Assembly: GCF_900115245.1 (NCBI RefSeq)
Contig: NZ_FOVT01000002.1
Coordinates: 129,005 to 193,004, forward strand
Reading direction: 5' to 3'
From: Mesorhizobium sp. NFR06
Lineage (GTDB): Bacteria; Pseudomonadota; Alphaproteobacteria; Rhizobiales; Rhizobiaceae
Length of the DNA: 64,000 bases
Part shown: in pieces, positions 1 to 8,897 of the stretch
Position numbering within the stretch: position 1 is the first letter of the stretch
Layout of the letters: each line of letters begins with the position of its first letter
Translations under genes and position numbers: made by a program
The notes under the pieces: generated by a model
Seen by the model: the letters and a program-made list of their open reading frames with translations, nothing else
What the model was told of the DNA's origin: nothing
Database searches by the model: none

Positions 1-1315
1 ATCGGCGGCGGACGCCGAGGCCGAGAAGCACAGCTTTCTCACGGTCGATGCCATGACCGGCGCCATGACCCGGCGCTATTTCATCGAAGCGCTGCGCGAC
101 GGGCTTGGCGGCTTGCGCAGCCGTCGCCAGACGAGCCTGCTTTTGATCGACCTCGATCATTTCAAGCAGCTCAACGACACGTTCGGCCATCAGTTCGGCG
201 ATCTGGCGCTGGCGCATCTGGTCGCGGAAGCGCAGCGCATCTTCCAAGACGGTGTCATCGGCCGGCTCGGCGGCGACGAGTTCGGCATCATGGTTCCGCA
301 CGGAGACGTCGCCCTTATCAACAAGGAGGTGCGCCGGTTGCTGGACGCGATGCGGGCCGGCAAGAGACATGAAGGCAAGATCATTCCGCTGTCGATCTCG
401 GTGGGTGTCGCGTTTGCGCCGCTGCACGCTTCGAACGGCACCGAACTGATGCTGCTGGCCGACCTCGCCCTCTACGAAAGCAAGGCAAGCGGCCGCGGCC
501 GCGTCACCGTTTTCGACGAGGAGATGCTGTCTGACAAACGTTATCGCCGGCTGGTGGAACGCGAGTTGCGCGCCGCCATCTACCTCGGCGAGTTGGAACT
601 GCACTACCAGCCGATCGTCGATGCCGACGGTTCGGTCGAGGCACTGGAGGGATTGATCCGCTGGCGCCATCCAGTGCGCAGTCTGATCTCGCCCGCTGAA
701 TTCATCCCGATCGCCGAGCGCTCGACCCTGATCGACATGATCGGCGAATGGGTTTTCAAGCGCGCCTGTGCCGATGTCGGCCATTTTTCTGGACGGCGCA
801 TCTCGATCAACGTCTCCGGCGAGCAGCTGAAGCGCGACGAAATCGTCACGATGTGCGACCGCGTCCTGCGCGAAACCGGCCGGTCCGCGTCGCAGTTCAT
901 CATCGAAATCACCGAGACGGTGGCGACGGCCGCGACGCCCGAGGTCCTGAGGCGCCTGGAGGCGCTGCGCGGCCTCGGCTTCCACATCGCGCTTGACGAT
1001 TTCGGCACCGGCCATTGCGGTTTCAACTATCTGAAGTCGCTGCCCATCGACAGCGTCAAGATCGACCGCTCCTACATCCGCAGCCTGGCGCATGACCAGG
1101 TGGCGCAGATTTTCGTTTCGGCGCTTGCCCAGATCGCGCGCATCCAGGAGATCGCCATCGTCGCGGAAGGGGTAGAAACCGCGGAGGAATTCACCCTCGC
1201 CAGGGCAGCCGGCTGCAGCCGCTTCCAGGGCTATTTTTTCGGCAAACCGGCGCCCCGCGACAAGGCGAGCGCGTTGTGCGCCGCCGCTCGCGAAACCCTC
1301 GCCCTCACAGCCTGA
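1..1315 (+). CDS. GGDEF-EAL domain protein, 5' truncated by window edge
   Basis: Diguanylate cyclase/phosphodiesterase acting on cyclic di-GMP. The frame is open from base 2, so the true start lies upstream; the first ATG at 53 sits inside the GGDEF lead-in. Counting from that ATG, GGDEF is at residues 73-77. The RxxD inhibitory site normally found just upstream is not visible. The EAL domain has EGL at 199-201, an Asn in INVSGEQL near 253, DDFGTG at 315-320 and KID at 336-338. These residues suggest an active phosphodiesterase half. Any N-terminal sensor lies outside the window. The domain call is secure; the net enzymatic direction is not. Confidence 0.93.
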   Translation, partial: SAADAEAEKHSFLTVDAMTGAMTRRYFIEALRDGLGGLRSRRQTSLLLIDLDHFKQLNDTFGHQFGDLALAHLVAEAQRIFQDGVIGRLGGDEFGIMVPHGDVALINKEVRRLLDAMRAGKRHEGKIIPLSISVGVAFAPLHASNGTELMLLADLALYESKASGRGRVTVFDEEMLSDKRYRRLVERELRAAIYLGELELHYQPIVDADGSVEALEGLIRWRHPVRSLISPAEFIPIAERSTLIDMIGEWVFKRACADVGHFSGRRISINVSGEQLKRDEIVTMCDRVLRETGRSASQFIIEITETVATAATPEVLRRLEALRGLGFHIALDDFGTGHCGFNYLKSLPIDSVKIDRSYIRSLAHDQVAQIFVSALAQIARIQEIAIVAEGVETAEEFTLARAAGCSRFQGYFFGKPAPRDKASALCAAARETLALTA

Positions 1316-1467
1316 CAAACAAGAAATGGCGGCCTGACGAACCCAAGCCGGCGAATGTCCTATTTTTCTTGCCCTCCCGGCAAACCCGTGTGACGATGAC
1401 CTTGGGCAGGGGTGGATAAACCCCGCCCGCGACGGCCGAGCAGGCCGGCCGCCGCTCTGCACAGGGT

Positions 1468-1507
1468 GCGATCGGACGCAAAACCGGTTTCCACTTTTGC
1501 TGATCGC
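1468..1507. repeat. RIME-like palindrome (single arm pair)
   Basis: An inverted repeat pairs GCGATC (1468-1473) with GATCGC (1502-1507) and inner GCAAAA with TTTTGC, around an AAAACCG...CCACTTTT core. The same core recurs in the repeats at 32.5, 40.6, 50.0 and 55.9 kb. It lies just upstream of the EF-G-like gene. Confidence 0.6.
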
Positions 1508-1539
1508 TCTCTTGGGAAACGCCTGAGTGGAGGTCAGCC

Positions 1540-3588
1540 ATGGGTACTCGCGCCGGAGGACGACGCACGGGACCGAAATGCATTGCCATAGTCGGTCCCT
1601 TTGCAAGCGGTAAGACGACACTTCTCGAAGCAATCCTCGCCCGCACGGGCGCCATCCCCCGCCAGAATCCCGTCTCATCGGGCAACACCGTTTCCGATTA
1701 TTCGCCAGAAGCCCGCGCCCACGGCATGAGCGTCGAGGCGACCTTCGCCAGTACGGAATTCATGGGGGAGCAGCTCACCTTCGTCGATTGCCCCGGCTCC
1801 ATCGAATTCGCTTTCGAGGCCGAACCGGTGCTTGCCGCTTGCGACCTCGCCGTCGTCGTCGCCGAAGCCGACGAGAAGAAGATCCCGGCGCTGCAGCTCA
1901 TCATGCGCAAGCTCGACGATCTCGCCGTCCCCCGCATCCTGTTCCTCAACAAGGTCGACAAGTCGATTGCAGGGGTGCGCGAGACGCTGAAAATGCTGCA
2001 GCCGGCAAGTTCGGTACCGCTGCTGCTGCGCCAGATCCCGGTGCGCAAGGACGGTGTCGTCATCGGCTCGATCGATCTGGCCCTGGAACGCGCCTACATC
2101 TACCGCGAATATGCCGAAAGCCAGGTCGCCGACATTGCCGACGACGACAAGGCGCGTGAACTGGAGGCGCGTTTCTCCATGCTGGAGACGCTCGCCGACC
2201 ATGACGACCAACTGATGGAACAGCTTCTGGAGGAGATCGAGCCGCCGAAGGATGCGATCTTCGACGATCTCTCGGCCGACCTGCGTGCCGGCGCAGTGAC
2301 ACCGGTGCTGATCGGCACAGCCGAGAAGGGCAACGGCGTGCTGCGTCTGTTGAAAGCCATTCGCCACGACGCACCGGATGTCGAGGCAACGAGGAAGCGC
2401 CTTGGCGCGCCGGACGGCCAGACGGTGGTGCAGGTGATGAAAACCATCCACACCGCGCATGGCGGCAAGCTTTCAGTGTCGCGCGTGCTTTCCGGCCAGT
2501 TGGCCGACGCGGCCGAGCTTTTCCTTTCCAACGGCGATACGGCGAAGGTTTCCGGCATCTACAGGATGCTCGGCAAGGATCAGGCAAAGCTGACATCCGC
2601 CAAGGCGGGCGACACTGTCGCGCTCGGCAAGCTCGACAACGTCAAGACCGGCCAGACACTGAGCTCGGCCAAGGGCGGCATCCGGCCGCTGGTCACGCTG
2701 GAGCCGCCGCAGCCGGTCTTTGCCTTCGCGCTTCGTCCCAAGGAGCGCAAGGACGAGGTCAAGATGTCGGCGGCGATCCAGCGGCTTGCCGAGGAAGATC
2801 CTTCTCTCAATCTGCGGCACAACCAGGACTCCGCCGAAACCGTCCTGTCCGGTCACGGCGAAATGCATCTGCGCGTGGTGCGCGAGCGCCTCGAGGGCAA
2901 GAACCAGATTCCGATCGAAGGCCATGCGCCTGCGGTGCCCTACCGGGAAACCATTCGCAAATCGGCGCAGCAGCGTGGCCGCCACAAGAAGCAATCCGGC
3001 GGCCACGGCCAGTTCGGCGACGTGGTGATCGAGATCAAGCCGCTGCCGCGCGGCTCGGGCTTCCAGTTCACCGACACCATCACCGGCGGCGTCGTGCCCA
3101 AGACCTACATCCAGTCGGTGGAAACCGGCATTCGCGACTATCTGAAGACGGGTCCGCTCGGCTTCCCGGTGGTCGATCTCGCCGTCAACCTGTCGGACGG
3201 CTCCTACCACGCGGTCGACTCCTCCGACATGGCCTTCCAGATGGCGGCGAAGCTTGCGATGAAGGAAGGCATGACCGCTTGTTCGCCGGTCCTGCTCGAG
3301 CCGATCATGAAGGTCGAGATCGTCACGCCCTCCGATGCCACCTCGAAGATCATCGCACTGATCCCGCAGCGGCGCGGTCAGATCCTCGGTTATGACGCAA
3401 GACCCGACTGGCCCGGCTGGGACGTGGTCGAGGCGACCATGCCGCAGGCGGAAATCGGCGACCTGATCATCGAGCTGCGCTCTGCGACAGCCGGCGTTGC
3501 CAGTTATCGGGCGGTTTTCGACCATATGGCCGAGCTCACTGGCCGACTCGCCGACGAGGCGATGAACGCTAACGGCAAGGCTGCCTGA
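1540..3588 (+). CDS. elongation factor G-like GTPase (EF-G paralogue)
   Basis: Translation-factor GTPase of 682 aa, close to canonical EF-G length. The P-loop GPFASGKT is at 19-26, the G3 motif DCPG at 83-86 and the G4 motif NKVD at 137-140, followed by the domain II-V arrangement including a GGHGQFGDV stretch typical of domain IV. The start at 1540 is preceded by a GGAGGT ribosome site. The P-loop lacks the AHxDxGKTT form of housekeeping EF-G, and the gene has no rpsL/rpsG/tuf neighbours. It is therefore probably a secondary, FusA2-type paralogue of unknown cellular role. Confidence 0.88.
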   Translation: MGTRAGGRRTGPKCIAIVGPFASGKTTLLEAILARTGAIPRQNPVSSGNTVSDYSPEARAHGMSVEATFASTEFMGEQLTFVDCPGSIEFAFEAEPVLAACDLAVVVAEADEKKIPALQLIMRKLDDLAVPRILFLNKVDKSIAGVRETLKMLQPASSVPLLLRQIPVRKDGVVIGSIDLALERAYIYREYAESQVADIADDDKARELEARFSMLETLADHDDQLMEQLLEEIEPPKDAIFDDLSADLRAGAVTPVLIGTAEKGNGVLRLLKAIRHDAPDVEATRKRLGAPDGQTVVQVMKTIHTAHGGKLSVSRVLSGQLADAAELFLSNGDTAKVSGIYRMLGKDQAKLTSAKAGDTVALGKLDNVKTGQTLSSAKGGIRPLVTLEPPQPVFAFALRPKERKDEVKMSAAIQRLAEEDPSLNLRHNQDSAETVLSGHGEMHLRVVRERLEGKNQIPIEGHAPAVPYRETIRKSAQQRGRHKKQSGGHGQFGDVVIEIKPLPRGSGFQFTDTITGGVVPKTYIQSVETGIRDYLKTGPLGFPVVDLAVNLSDGSYHAVDSSDMAFQMAAKLAMKEGMTACSPVLLEPIMKVEIVTPSDATSKIIALIPQRRGQILGYDARPDWPGWDVVEATMPQAEIGDLIIELRSATAGVASYRAVFDHMAELTGRLADEAMNANGKAA

Positions 3589-3634
3589 CCGAAGCGGCCA
3601 GGCTGCCTGACCGTTCTTGTGCCGACGATACGAA

Positions 3635-3663
3635 AACGGCGCCCGGATGATCCGGACGCCGTT
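3635..3663. terminator. hairpin downstream of EF-G-like gene
   Basis: AACGGCG (3635-3641) pairs with CGCCGTT (3657-3663), with an inner CCGGA/TCCGG stem. There is no good T-run on plus; on minus the stem is followed by TTTTCG. It may end transcription of the EF-G-like gene. Confidence 0.45.
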
Positions 3664-3906
3664 CCTATTGCGGGCCGTTTTCCTGGGAGGCAACGGCAGG
3701 TCCGCCGCATCCGCAAAAAATGGTTCGGACGCGGCAGCTGCCTGAGCCCGGTCATTCGAGCGATGCCCCCATCTCCCGAACCGACCAACCGCGTCCTATC
3801 GTCTAGTTAATCCATAGAGTGCGTCCGCGACATGTTACCCGATGTTACATGTCACTGTTACGTGGTGGATTCAGTCGTTTTTTTGCCGGCTCGATGGCGC
3901 GCGGGC

Positions 3907-3938
3907 AACAAAAAAGCCGGATCAATAAAGATCCGGCT
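3907..3938 (-). terminator. intrinsic terminator of the candidate sRNA
   Basis: A perfect 9-bp stem, GATCCGGCT/AGCCGGATC (3930-3938 with 3915-3923), has a six-base loop and is followed on minus by a run of six T. No minus-strand gene lies immediately upstream other than the candidate sRNA. Confidence 0.8.
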
Positions 3939-4025
3939 GAGTTTGATTGGAAGTGCCGATTAAGGCTAACCTCCAGAGGGGAACACTCGAGGGCGCTAAT
4001 GGGAGGAGAACGCGCCCCGGAGATG
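3907..4025 (-). ncRNA. candidate trans-acting small RNA with anti-SD loop
   Basis: On minus, a -35-like CTTGTT (4056-4061) and a TATATA -10 (4031-4036) predict a start near 4025. The transcript would fold a hairpin with stem GGGCGC/GCGCCC (4012-4017 with 3991-3996) whose loop displays CTCCTCCC (4001-4008), complementary to Shine-Dalgarno sequences. A second CCTC/GAGG-rich segment follows. It ends at a clear intrinsic terminator (3907-3938). CCUCCUCCC-type loops are known in alphaproteobacterial sRNAs such as the alpha-r14 and CcsR groups; assignment to any one family is inference. Confidence 0.6.
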
Positions 4026-4280
4026 ACACTATATATGTGCTCATCATGCCCAAGAAACAAGCATCTATTTTGCAACACACGCATGCAAAAAGACGCAGGC
4101 TGTGGTCCAACCTATCCCTGAGAGCCATAGACCAGCAAAATCGCCGATTTCGGGGCGATTCCGGGCCTGAAGCGACTGCTAAAATGCAAAAACCGAGCCG
4201 ATTTGCTCGGAAATATGGGAGTCGGCAAAATGATGCCGATTTCGGCAAGCCGAGTTTATTTTTACGGCAGGAGTCCAATC

Positions 4281-4778
4281 ATGCGGACTTTTTCAGCAAT
4301 TGCCGGCAGCACGCTGTTCTTGGTGGCCGCGCCGGGCGTTGTCGCCTGGCTGCTGCCCTGGTTGCTGACCGACCATTATCATAGGCCGCTGTCGGCCGTG
4401 CCGGGCTTCGTGCCCGCGGGCGCGGTTCTGATGGTCGGAGCGGCCGCCATCCTGCTTCATGCCTTCGCCCGTTTTGCCCTGGAGGGCCTGGGCACGCCCG
4501 CTCCCGTGGCGCCAACCGAGAAACTGGTTGTCGGCGGCGTCTACCGCCATGTGCGCAATCCAATGTATGTCGCTGTGCTGGCGATCATCCTTGGCCAGGC
4601 ACTGCTCTTTTCCAGCTGGCTCGTCATCGTCTACGGCTTGATTGCCGCAGCGGCGATGATCTCCTTCGTCAAATTCTATGAAGAGCCGACGCTCGCGAGC
4701 CGCTATGGCGCGGAATACGAAACCTACCGCCGGTCCGTTCCCGGCTGGCTGCCGCGCCTCACGCCGTGGCGTGGATGA
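4281..4778 (+). CDS. isoprenylcysteine carboxyl methyltransferase-like membrane protein
   Basis: A 165-aa integral membrane protein with about four hydrophobic segments. It has the family motifs GVYRHVRNPMY in the middle and EEPTLASRYGAEYETYRRSVP near the C-terminus (an E..L...YG..Y..Y...VP pattern), typical of ICMT/PEMT-type methyltransferases. The start at 4281 has a GCAGGAG ribosome site nine bases upstream; a longer frame from 4203 lacks one. The substrate is unknown, because bacterial members are mostly uncharacterised. It stands alone between the sRNA candidate and lsrB. Confidence 0.82.
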   Translation: MRTFSAIAGSTLFLVAAPGVVAWLLPWLLTDHYHRPLSAVPGFVPAGAVLMVGAAAILLHAFARFALEGLGTPAPVAPTEKLVVGGVYRHVRNPMYVAVLAIILGQALLFSSWLVIVYGLIAAAAMISFVKFYEEPTLASRYGAEYETYRRSVPGWLPRLTPWRG

Positions 4779-4912
4779 TCCGACCCCAGCGTGCGCCGAA
4801 TTTCAGGTCAGGCCGAGTGGAGAACGATGGCTTCGAGAGGCACACGGGGAAACGCAGGAAGCCGCCATTCGCACGCCGGCCTCACCTGAATATTTCGCGC
4901 ACCTGACCTGGC

Positions 4913-5809
4913 CTAGAAGGACCAGCTACGCGCCTTGGCGATGATGAAATCGCGGAAAACGTGCAGCTTCGCCTGGTTCTTCATCGCGTCGGGATAGGCG
5001 AAATAGGTGTCGAAGGACGGCACCTCTGTCTCCGGCAGCAGCTGCACAAGGTTAGTGTCCTTGCTGATCACGTAGTCCGGCAGCATGGCGATACCGGCGC
5101 CGCCTTGGACCGCCCGCTTGATCGACAGGATGTCGTTGATCTGCAGCGTCGGCACGCGCTGACCGCCCTCGAAATCGCCGACCGTCTCCAGCCAATTCAG
5201 CTCCGAGAGGTGCGACGGCACCGGCACGCCGAAGGTGACGATGCGATGGTTCTTGAGCTCGGCGATCGAGGCCGGCCTGCCGAACTTCGCGATATAGGAC
5301 GGCGCCGCGTAGAGATGGAAATGCACCGTGAACAGCCGGCGCTGGATAAGATCCGGCTGCTGAGGCTGGCGCAGCCGGATGGCGCAATCGGCCTGGCGCA
5401 TGGTGAGATCTAGCTCCTCATTGGCCAGGATCAGCTGCAGGCTGATCTCGGGATAGAGCTCGATGAATTCCTGCACGCGTTCGGTCAGCCAACCGGCCCC
5501 CAGGCCCACCGTGGTCGTCACCCGCAGCACACCCGACGGCCGATCCTTGGTCTCGGTCAGCCGCGTCTTGATGGTCTCAAGCTTCATCAGCACGTCATGT
5601 GCCGTGCGGAACAGCATCTCGCCCTGCTCGGTCAACACCAGGCCGCGCGCATGGCGATGGAACAGCGCTACGCCGACGTCATGCTCCAGCGCGCTGACCT
5701 GCCGCGAAATGGCCGATTGCGACAGGTGCAGCGTCTCGGCGGCATGGGTGAACGACCCTGCCTCCGCCGCTGCGTGAAATACGCGTAGCTTGTCCCAGTC
5801 CAGCGCCAT
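4913..5809 (-). CDS. lsrB: LysR regulator, LsrB/VtlR type
   Basis: A 298-aa LysR regulator with an N-terminal winged HTH (about residues 5-65, including SFTHAAETLHLSQSAISRQV) and an effector-binding domain. It is convergent-free, lying downstream of trxB on the same strand, with lrp beyond. This is the order of lrp, trxB and lsrB in Sinorhizobium, where LsrB controls oxidative-stress and LPS genes; VtlR is the Brucella orthologue. Only one cysteine is visible (Cys142, in QADCAIR). The gene symbol rests on neighbourhood plus family, not on a search. Confidence 0.8.
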   Translation of the reverse strand: MALDWDKLRVFHAAAEAGSFTHAAETLHLSQSAISRQVSALEHDVGVALFHRHARGLVLTEQGEMLFRTAHDVLMKLETIKTRLTETKDRPSGVLRVTTTVGLGAGWLTERVQEFIELYPEISLQLILANEELDLTMRQADCAIRLRQPQQPDLIQRRLFTVHFHLYAAPSYIAKFGRPASIAELKNHRIVTFGVPVPSHLSELNWLETVGDFEGGQRVPTLQINDILSIKRAVQGGAGIAMLPDYVISKDTNLVQLLPETEVPSFDTYFAYPDAMKNQAKLHVFRDFIIAKARSWSF

Positions 5810-5881
5810 GATTCCCCTCGCATTGCCCTTGGCGTCTGAATGAAAAATCAGGCTTTTAAACGGCCTTGTTCAGCCGATTTG

Positions 5882-6856
5882 TTATTCCGCCGCTTCGCGG
5901 TGAACCTCGATGCCCGCCAGATATTTTTCCGCCTCGAGCGCCGCCATGCAGCCAAGCCCGGCTGCCGTCACCGCCTGGCGATAGACGTCGTCGGTGACAT
6001 CGCCGGCGGCGAACACGCCGGGCACGTCGGTGCGGGTCGAATCCGGAGCCGTCCATAGATAGCCGTTCGGCTTCTGCTTCAGCTTGCCGGCGAAAAGTTC
6101 CACCGCCGGCGCATGGCCGATCGCGACGAACACGCCGTCGACCGGCAGCTTCGATTCCTGGCCGGTCACGACATTGCGCAGCGTCAGGCCTTCCACCGAA
6201 GGCGGCAGCGGCGCCTTGCCCGGCCGTCCGGTGATCTCGTCGACGACCGTGTCCCAGATGACGCGGACATTGTCCTTCTTGAATAGCCGCTCGCGCAGGA
6301 TCCGCTCGGCGCGGAAATCACTGCGCCGGTGGATGACGGTGACGCTCTTGGCGAGGTTCGACAGATAGAGCGCTTCCTCGACCGCGGAATTGCCGCCGCC
6401 GACCACAGCGACGTCCTTGCCGCGATAGAAGAAGCCGTCGCAAGTGGCGCAGGCCGAGACGCCGAAGCCCATGAAGGTCTGCTCCGACGGGATGCCCAGC
6501 CACTTGGCCTGGGCGCCGGTGGCGATGATCAGCGCATCGGCCGTGTAGATCGTGCCGGAATCGCCGGTGGCGCGGAACGGCCGCACATTGAGATCGACCT
6601 CGGTGATGATGTCGTTGACGATGTCGGTGCCGACATGCTCGGCTTGCTTCAGCATTTGCTCCATCAGCCAGGGGCCTTGGATCGGATCGGCGAAGCCGGG
6701 ATAGTTTTCGACGTCGGTGGTGATCATCAGCTGACCGCCCTGCTGCAGGCCGGCGACGAGCATCGGCTTCAGCATGGCGCGGGCGGCATAGATCGCCGCC
6801 GTATAGCCGGCAGGACCGGAACCGATGATGAGTACAGGTGCATGCTTGATGTTCAT
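5882..6856 (-). CDS. trxB: thioredoxin reductase
   Basis: NADPH-dependent FAD enzyme that reduces thioredoxin in the cytoplasm; 324 aa, the usual size. It has an FAD Rossmann motif GSGPAG at 12-17, the redox-active CATC at 136-139 and the NADPH motif GGGNSA at 153-158. The start at 6856 (MNIKHAP) has an AGGGGAC ribosome site; an upstream in-frame ATG at 6925 would add 23 residues before the FAD fold and is unlikely. It is divergent from lrp and followed by lsrB on the same strand. Confidence 0.96.
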   Translation of the reverse strand: MNIKHAPVLIIGSGPAGYTAAIYAARAMLKPMLVAGLQQGGQLMITTDVENYPGFADPIQGPWLMEQMLKQAEHVGTDIVNDIITEVDLNVRPFRATGDSGTIYTADALIIATGAQAKWLGIPSEQTFMGFGVSACATCDGFFYRGKDVAVVGGGNSAVEEALYLSNLAKSVTVIHRRSDFRAERILRERLFKKDNVRVIWDTVVDEITGRPGKAPLPPSVEGLTLRNVVTGQESKLPVDGVFVAIGHAPAVELFAGKLKQKPNGYLWTAPDSTRTDVPGVFAAGDVTDDVYRQAVTAAGLGCMAALEAEKYLAGIEVHREAAE

Positions 6857-7086
6857 GAAAGTCCCCTGCGGCGCAAAGCCGTGGTTTGTCGCGCGTAATG
6901 TAAGTGTTGGCCGCCAAGCCAGCAAGGCAACTTGGCCTTCGTCCCCGGAAAGCTGCGGCTCGTGCGGTTATTCGCACAACGGCTGTTTTCGTTACCGGGA
7001 AAAATCGCGCCGCCGAGGGCTGGCGCGGATACAAAAGTCGTTTAATTACAAAATTGCGAAAGATTCTTGCGCAAGCTGAGAACGCC

Positions 7087-7593
7087 ATGCCCCTGAAAGC
7101 CGACCTCGACGCCATCGACTGGAAGATCCTGCGCGAGCTGCAGGGTGACGGTCGCATGACCAATGTCGAATTGTCGAGCCGTGTCGGAATCTCGGCGCCG
7201 CCTTGCCTGCGCCGCGTCAGGCGACTGGAGGAAGCCGGCATCATCCGTGGCTACCGCGCGCTGCTCAATGCGCCGGCGCTCGGCATGGACGTCGTGGCAT
7301 TCTGCCTCATCGGCCTGCACCATCAGGCCGATGCCGAGCTGAAGTCCTTCGCCGAGCGCACGCGCGGCTGGCCGATCGTCCGCGACGCCTGGATGGTTTC
7401 GGGCGAATCCGATTTCCTGCTGCATTGCGTGGCAAGCGATCTCGGCACCTTCCAGAGCTTCGTCATCGAGGAACTGGCCTCGGCGCCGAACGTGGACACC
7501 GTGCGCACGGCCCTGACCATCCGCCGCGTCAAGGACGAGGGGCTGGTGGCGTTTCCGGCTCAAGGCAATTCCAGGGAAGACGTGCAACGGTAG
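7087..7593 (+). CDS. lrp: Lrp/AsnC family transcriptional regulator
   Basis: A 168-aa Lrp-type regulator. An N-terminal HTH covers about residues 8-55 (DWKILRELQGDGRMTNVEL then VGISAPPCLRRV), followed by a RAM/AsnC ligand domain. It is divergent from trxB across a 230-bp intergenic region. The start at 7087 (MPLKADLD) matches family N-termini; the frame is open further upstream but that extension looks non-coding. A hairpin just after the stop (about 7593-7616) could terminate it. Confidence 0.9.
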   Translation: MPLKADLDAIDWKILRELQGDGRMTNVELSSRVGISAPPCLRRVRRLEEAGIIRGYRALLNAPALGMDVVAFCLIGLHHQADAELKSFAERTRGWPIVRDAWMVSGESDFLLHCVASDLGTFQSFVIEELASAPNVDTVRTALTIRRVKDEGLVAFPAQGNSREDVQR

Positions 7594-7695
7594 GCTTGGC
7601 GGCTTCGCCAAAGCCTTCCTTGCGGATACGCCGGCTTGCAAAGCACCGTTTAAACAACAGCGGGCTGGCGCGCCCGGTTTTGAATCAACCTGCGA

Positions 7696-8325
7696 TCAGA
7701 GCGATCGTATTGCGGTGAGCAGGTCCTCAGCATCCACCGCGTCGCGCAACGGCGAGACCGAAAGCCCACCTATCGTCGCGCCTTCGCCGTCGACGAGCCA
7801 GCCGCGCGCAAGACCGGCGCGCCGGCCGGCTTCCATATCGGCCGGCTTGTCGCCGACGATCAGCGATCGCTCCAGGTCGAGGCCGAGCCGGCGGCCCGCC
7901 TCCAGCAGCATGCCTGGGTTGGGTTTGCGCATCGGATGGTCGGCAATCGCCAGCGCTCCAGCACCGGCCTCGTGGTAGCCGCAGGCAAAGACCATGTCCA
8001 CGAAGGCATTCTGTTCGCCCAACAGATCGAGCACGCGTCCGTTGACCCTAGCGAACGCATCCCACCCAAAATAGCCGCGCGCGATGCCGGACTGGTTGGT
8101 GACGACAGCCACCGGAATGCCGCGTTGGTTGGCGGCCTCGATGACCGGCGCGATGCCGTCGCGCAGCACCATCGCCGCCGGATCGTCGGGATAGCCCGTA
8201 TCGACATTGATCGTGCCGTCACGGTCGAGAAACAGCGCCGGCCGGCCCGCCGGAAACGTCCTGTCGCCGAGCCGCTCTATCCACAGGCCAGGCTCGGCAA
8301 GCGGAAAGCCTGCGCTCTCAGCCAT
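7696..8325 (-). CDS. gmhB: D-glycero-D-manno-heptose 1,7-bisphosphate 7-phosphatase
   Basis: HAD-superfamily phosphatase of 209 aa that removes the C7 phosphate in ADP-heptose synthesis. It has the DxDGT motif (DRDGT, 34-38), the VTNQSGIARG segment and a C-terminal VGDKPAD motif. The start at 8325 overlaps the gmhA stop by 8 bp, indicating translational coupling; the frame further upstream is gmhA antiframe. It is the last gene of the minus-strand heptose cluster hldE-gmhA-gmhB. Confidence 0.92.
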   Translation of the reverse strand: MAESAGFPLAEPGLWIERLGDRTFPAGRPALFLDRDGTINVDTGYPDDPAAMVLRDGIAPVIEAANQRGIPVAVVTNQSGIARGYFGWDAFARVNGRVLDLLGEQNAFVDMVFACGYHEAGAGALAIADHPMRKPNPGMLLEAGRRLGLDLERSLIVGDKPADMEAGRRAGLARGWLVDGEGATIGGLSVSPLRDAVDAEDLLTAIRSL

Positions 8326-8890
8326 CGCTGAGACGCGCTTCGACCGCCTCGCACAGGTAGTGGTAGAGGCACAAGTGCCCCTGCTGGATGATCGGCGTCG
8401 AGGTCGAAGGCACATTCAGCAGGATGTCGGTGAGCGGCTTGAGCTTGCCGCCGGTCTCGCCGGTCAGGCTGATCACCGTCATGCCCATCGCCCGCGCCTG
8501 TTCGGCGGCGGCAAGGATGCTCGGCGAATTGCCGCTGGTCGAAATCGCCAGCAGCACCGCGCCTTCCGATCCATGCGCCTCGACCTGGCGCGAGAACACC
8601 GTGTCGAAGCCGTAGTCGTTGCCCCAGGCCGTCAGCACAGCGGCGTTGGCCGGCAGCGCAATGACGTTGTAGGCCTTGCGTTCCTTCAGGAAGCGGCCGA
8701 CCAGCTCGCCGGCGATGTGGATGGCGTCGCTCGCCGAGCCGCCATTGCCGCAGATCAGCAGCGCCTTGCCTTGCGAAAGCGCGGCCACAACGGTGCTCAC
8801 GGCGCGCTCCATCTCGTTGGTGAGGTCGCGCTCGACCATCGCCGAGATCGCCGCCGCGGAGCGGACCAGGTAGTCGTTCAAATCGGACAT
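8318..8890 (-). CDS. gmhA: phosphoheptose isomerase (sedoheptulose 7-phosphate isomerase)
   Basis: A 190-aa SIS-domain enzyme converting sedoheptulose 7-phosphate to D-glycero-D-manno-heptose 7-phosphate, the first step to LPS heptose. It shows CGNGGSASDA (48-57), the STSGNS phosphate loop and a C-terminal QQGHLCLYHYLCE helix. It starts 7 bp after the hldE stop and overlaps gmhB by 8 bp, so it is an operon gene. The long upstream frame extension overlaps hldE and was rejected. Confidence 0.95.
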   Translation of the reverse strand: MSDLNDYLVRSAAAISAMVERDLTNEMERAVSTVVAALSQGKALLICGNGGSASDAIHIAGELVGRFLKERKAYNVIALPANAAVLTAWGNDYGFDTVFSRQVEAHGSEGAVLLAISTSGNSPSILAAAEQARAMGMTVISLTGETGGKLKPLTDILLNVPSTSTPIIQQGHLCLYHYLCEAVEARLSDG

Positions 8891-8897
8891 GAAACCC

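Noticed and set aside
3619..4121. Short plus-strand frames after the EF-G-like gene
   Set aside because: There is no ribosome site or family match; the region fits a minus-strand sRNA better.
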